Positions 34,216 to 37,228 of a stretch of 37,228 nucleotides of DNA are shown in pieces. The stretch is taken from contig NZ_JAENHM010000093.1 in NCBI RefSeq assembly GCF_016595245.1, positions 3,828 through 41,055 of the forward strand. Reading direction: 5' to 3'. How positions within the stretch are numbered: position 1 is the stretch's first letter; the number at the start of each line of letters is the position of its first letter. The notes beneath the pieces were generated by a model. That model saw only the letters and a list, made by a program, of their open reading frames with translations. It ran no database searches and was not told the DNA's origin. A program made the position numbers and the translations under genes. Origin of the DNA: Azospirillum endophyticum. Its GTDB lineage: Bacteria; Pseudomonadota; Alphaproteobacteria; Azospirillales; Azospirillaceae.

Positions 34216-36000
34216 TCAGCCGGCGGCCCCCGCCGTGGCGGCGGACGGACCCTGAGGGCCGAGATTGCCCGGTCCGAGATTGCGGAGGCGGGCGAGGTTG
34301 ACGGCGCCGGGCTGGGCCTGCTGCTGCTCCGGACGCGGCAGTTCCATCGCCATGCCGTTCTTCAGGACGTAGGTGTGGTCGGCCATGTCGACGAAGATCG
34401 GGGCGTGGGTCATGACGATGGTGGTCGCCCCGCGCTCCTTGCAGGCCGCGACGAAGGCGCGGACCGCCTTGATGCCCAGTTCGTCCAGGCCGGCGGTCGG
34501 CTCGTCCAGCACCAGGAGCGGCGGCTGGGCGAAGGCGGCGCGGGCGAGGCCGATCAGGCGGGCGCTGGCGCCGGTGATCGGGGACAGCGGGTCGTTGACT
34601 TCGGTCTCGTAGCCCATGGGCAGGCTTTCGACCCACTCGTGGATGCCGACGGCCTTGGCGGCCTCCTCGACCTGTTCGCGGGTCGCGCTGGTGAAGCGGG
34701 CGATGTTGTCGGCGATGCTGCCCGGCAGGAGGTCGACCTGCTGCGGCAGGTAGCCGATGCCCTGTTCGGGGCTGTCGGGGGTCAGGGTGGCGACGGACAG
34801 GCCGCCCAGCCGGATCGTGCCGGCGGAGGGAAGGGCGACGCCGGCCAGCAGGCGGGCCAGCACCGACTTGCCCGAGCGGTTGGGGCCGGCGATGCAGACG
34901 GTCTCGCCCGGCTCGATCGACAGGGTGACGCTGCGCAGGATCGGCTTCTGGTCGCGGGGGGAGACGAACAGCAGGTTCTCGACGGTCAGGCGCTCGCTCT
35001 CCACCGGAACCGAGGGGCGCTCCGGCTCACGCGACAGGCGCTTGAGCAGCGGCAGCAGGCGGCGGACGGCCTGGGCGGAACGGACCAGCCCGCCCCAGGC
35101 GCCGGCGGTCTGCTCGATCGGGGCGAGACCGCGGCCGACCAGCATCGAGGTGGCGATCATGCCGCCGAAGGACAGGTGCTGCTCGATCACCAGCCAGGCG
35201 CCGATGCCCGTCACGGCGATCTGCAGGACCATGCGGACCCACTTGGTGGCGGCGCCGATGGCGGCGCTGCGCTCATAGCCCTGACCCTGCATGGCGCTGG
35301 CGGTCAGGAAGTCGCGGTTGACGGCATCGAGCGAGGCGTTGCCCATGCGCAGGCCGCGCACGGTGTCGGAGCGCGATGCCAGCGCCTCGAACAGCTTCTG
35401 GGCGCGGCCCGCCGGCAGCTTGCTCTCGTCGTTGATGTCCTTGACGGCCACATAGCCGATCCAGCCCATCACCGCCATGATCAGCATCGACACCACCAGC
35501 ACCAGCGCCAGCATCGGGTGGATGACGTAGATGCCGATGACGTAGAGCGGCGCCCAGGGCAGATCCATCAGCGCCGGCAGCGAGGGGCGCGAAAAGGCGC
35601 CCTTCAGCTCGATCAGGTCGGCGAGCGGACCGGTGTCCGGACGGCCGCGGCCGGCGGCGTCCAGCGCGTCGGCGGTCAGCCGGCGGCGCCACCGCACTTC
35701 CAGGGCGTTGCCGGCCCGGGCCAGCAGGCGCGACCGCACCATCTCCAGGACGCCGCTCAGCGTCAGGGCGATGACGACGATGAGGGTCAGCATGATCAGG
35801 GTGTCGTAATTGCCGGACGGAATGGCGCGGCTGAACACCTGAAGCGAATAAAGCGGCATGGCCAGCATCAGGGCATTGATGGTGGCGCTGAAGATAAATG
35901 TGCTAACAAGTATTCTTGAGAAATAACCGCGATTGAATGAGGCTTCCGGCTTATTGTTGCCGGCATGTCGCGTAGAGTTGGTCTTGGTAGAAACAGGCAT
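34216..36000 (-). CDS. Type I secretion ABC exporter (PrtD family), atypical signature motif
   Basis: A 594-residue fused membrane/ATPase exporter half. Six helices span ~30-300 (FSRILVSTFIFSATINALML, TLIMLTLIVVIALTLSGVLE and onward), with the family's RPSLPALMDLPWAPLYVIGI. The ATPase domain has Walker A GPNRSGKS (Arg for the usual Ser), Q-loop GYLPQQVDLLPGSIADNIA, Walker B LLVLDEP and switch TH. The signature, normally LSGGQRQRIGLARA, reads ITGASARLIGLARA. No peptidase C39 domain. ATG 36000 is preceded by GGAGGG with good spacing; the longer in-frame start at 36129 is unlikely. The adaptor gene follows. No outer-membrane factor or RTX-type substrate is in the window. Confidence 0.92.
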   Translation of the reverse strand: MPVSTKTNSTRHAGNNKPEASFNRGYFSRILVSTFIFSATINALMLAMPLYSLQVFSRAIPSGNYDTLIMLTLIVVIALTLSGVLEMVRSRLLARAGNALEVRWRRRLTADALDAAGRGRPDTGPLADLIELKGAFSRPSLPALMDLPWAPLYVIGIYVIHPMLALVLVVSMLIMAVMGWIGYVAVKDINDESKLPAGRAQKLFEALASRSDTVRGLRMGNASLDAVNRDFLTASAMQGQGYERSAAIGAATKWVRMVLQIAVTGIGAWLVIEQHLSFGGMIATSMLVGRGLAPIEQTAGAWGGLVRSAQAVRRLLPLLKRLSREPERPSVPVESERLTVENLLFVSPRDQKPILRSVTLSIEPGETVCIAGPNRSGKSVLARLLAGVALPSAGTIRLGGLSVATLTPDSPEQGIGYLPQQVDLLPGSIADNIARFTSATREQVEEAAKAVGIHEWVESLPMGYETEVNDPLSPITGASARLIGLARAAFAQPPLLVLDEPTAGLDELGIKAVRAFVAACKERGATTIVMTHAPIFVDMADHTYVLKNGMAMELPRPEQQQAQPGAVNLARLRNLGPGNLGPQGPSAATAGAAG

Positions 36001-36289
36001 AAACAGCCCTCCAATTGTCACCGTTCGGCGCAGTGCCCACTGGATGCAGGCGAGATCAGAGAACGATATCCTGGTAAATGGGACCTTAACATTCGGGGAC
36101 GTCACAGGATTGCCACCGGATGCCACCACTTTTGCGCAGAATTACCTCAGTATTGTTTGCTCTTTGGAGGTGACTCTGCGTGTGCCGCGGCAATGGAGAG
36201 CATGACCTATGGCCGGTTGGAGGAGGCGGGCATTACCGCTATCGTTCGCCGGCGGCGATTCCGCCGGTTCATTCCCAGGAAAGTCGGAG

Positions 36290-36823
36290 ATGACGATGGA
36301 AGGGCGCAAGGTCCCCTCGGTGGTGTTCAAGACCCGTGTGCGCGACGAGAGCGTCGGCGGTCCCAACCCGTTCCGCTGGCAGGACGTGCGGAGCGACGAC
36401 CTGTTCCAGGGCAAGCGGGTGGTGGTATTCTCCCTCCCCGGCGCCTTCACCCCCACCTGCTCCAACGAGCAGTGCCCGGCCTTCGAGCGGCTCTATGACG
36501 ATTTCAAGGATCTCGGCATCGACGAGGTCTATTGCCTCAGCGTCAACGATGCCTTCGTCATGTATCAGTGGGGCAAGAGCCTGAACCTGAACAAGGTGAA
36601 GCTGATCCCCGACGGCTCGGGCCATTTCACCCGCCGCATGGGCATGCTGATCGACAAGGACCATGTCGGCTTCGGCCACCGGTCCTGGCGCTATGCCATG
36701 GTCGTCAAGGACGGCGTCGTCGAGAAGTGGTTCGAGGAGCCGGGCATCAACGATGCCGGCGAGAACGGCGATCCCTACGGCGAATCCTCGCCGGAAAACG
36801 TGCTCGCCTATCTGCGGAGTTGA
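36290..36823 (+). CDS. Peroxiredoxin (Prx5-like)
   Basis: A 177-residue thiol peroxidase that reduces hydroperoxides. The active-site block VVVFSLPGAFTPTCSNEQCP carries the peroxidatic Cys57 in PTxxC context and a second Cys62. Downstream YCLSVNDAFVMYQWGK, FTRRMGMLIDKDHVGFGHRS and WRYAMVVKDGVVEKWFEEPG match Prx5/AhpE-like enzymes. There is no fused glutaredoxin, so an external reductant is expected. Start ATG 36290 (AGGA nine bases upstream) or 36296 (GGAG six bases upstream). An intrinsic terminator follows. It stands alone, divergent from the secretion genes; I found no clear OxyR-type site in the 289-bp upstream gap. Confidence 0.92.
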   Translation: MTMEGRKVPSVVFKTRVRDESVGGPNPFRWQDVRSDDLFQGKRVVVFSLPGAFTPTCSNEQCPAFERLYDDFKDLGIDEVYCLSVNDAFVMYQWGKSLNLNKVKLIPDGSGHFTRRMGMLIDKDHVGFGHRSWRYAMVVKDGVVEKWFEEPGINDAGENGDPYGESSPENVLAYLRS

Positions 36824-36886
36824 GCCGCCCGATTCGGCGCCACCCGGGCACCGGATAGCGGAACGAACGACGGGATGCAGGGGGGG

Positions 36887-36923
36887 AAAGGCCGGCGGGG
36901 CAAAGGCTCCGCTGGCCTTTTTT
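36887..36923 (+). terminator. Intrinsic terminator after peroxiredoxin gene
   Basis: AAAGGCCGGCGGGGC pairs with GCTCCGCTGGCCTTT with two small mismatches around an AAAG loop and ends in six T. It lies about 65 bp after the peroxiredoxin stop. Confidence 0.88.
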
Positions 36924-37002
36924 CGTGCTCGCCCCACGCTTGCGTGCCGGGCGTTGAGCGGGGCAATCGCATATGGCAATTGTGATCCTATACAAGGAAC
37001 CG

Positions 37003-37133
37003 CGTCATTCCCGCGCAGGAGCCTGTGAAGAAATCGGTGACTCGCTGACAGAAGCCCCAAGTTCGAACCACGTCGCGTTGGATCGCATCGTGCGCTTCCC
37101 TCGGCCGTCATTCCCGCGAAGGCGGGAATCCAG
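37003..37133. repeat. Dispersed GTCATTCCCGCG repeat copies
   Basis: A full copy of the arm CGTCATTCCCGCGAAGGCGG plus GAATCCAG lies at 37106-37133, identical to the left arm at 8540-8567, and a truncated copy (CGTCATTCCCGCG) lies at 37003-37015. The rest of 36924-37228 shows no gene that I can support; the last ~60 bases are markedly AT-richer. Confidence 0.8.
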
Positions 37134-37228
37134 TCTTCACAAGCACTTATGTTGGAAATCCTGGTTCCCTTGGACTCACGCCACAAGTGCAACATCTGCT
37201 AAGGTGTTGTTACGATGGGAAAACATTA

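Overview
The window reads as chromosomal or megaplasmid DNA of a high-GC alphaproteobacterium, most likely an Azospirillum-like member of the Rhodospirillales. This rests on the base composition, the protein flavour, a class I PHA synthase and many multi-domain signalling proteins. It is an inference from the sequence, not a database match. I see no rRNA, tRNA or CRISPR array.

Layout. Positions 1-990 hold the 3' end of an unknown gene and the C-terminal scrap of an IS5-type transposase. Positions 988-3547 hold a TetR regulator and, upstream of it, the most unusual gene here: an IclR-type DNA-binding domain fused to an acyl-CoA-synthetase-like domain that has lost its phosphate-binding motif and its C-terminal lid. 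Positions 3548-12428, divergent from it, form a LivFGHMK-type ABC importer cluster with two genes for CoA-ligase-family proteins (livG, FadD-like ligase, livH, livM, binding protein, livF, PaaK-like ligase). The divergent intergenic region carries near-identical 17-bp palindromes that are good operator candidates. Three of the cluster's gene junctions hold large palindromic repeats.

Positions 12465-17912 hold a glutathione S-transferase, a small DUF2892 membrane protein and a divergent RND efflux adaptor/pump pair behind an AT-rich promoter. Positions 17931-22524 hold a small unknown protein, a Tat-exported class A beta-lactamase, another small unknown protein, a LysR regulator, and a divergent group of an exported SnoaL-like protein, a gutted short-chain dehydrogenase and an Old Yellow Enzyme-type reductase. 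Positions 22528-25103 hold a tail-anchored pseudokinase with a small membrane partner. Positions 25422-29825 encode a very large hybrid sensor kinase with two kinase cores and three receivers. Positions 29913-32486 hold phaC and a divergent small lipoprotein. Positions 32738-36000 hold a type I secretion adaptor and ABC exporter, the latter with an eroded ABC signature motif. Positions 36290-36823 encode a peroxiredoxin, followed by a terminator and dispersed repeats.

How it fits together. The best candidate for an undescribed system is the left third. A transcription factor appears to have replaced the usual IclR effector domain with a dead acyl-CoA synthetase. It sits opposite an importer operon with two ligase-family genes and has matching palindromes at both divergent gene starts. 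My inference is that the pseudo-enzyme senses a carboxylic acid, acyl-adenylate or acyl-CoA and controls its uptake and activation. The second candidate is the membrane-anchored pseudokinase pair.
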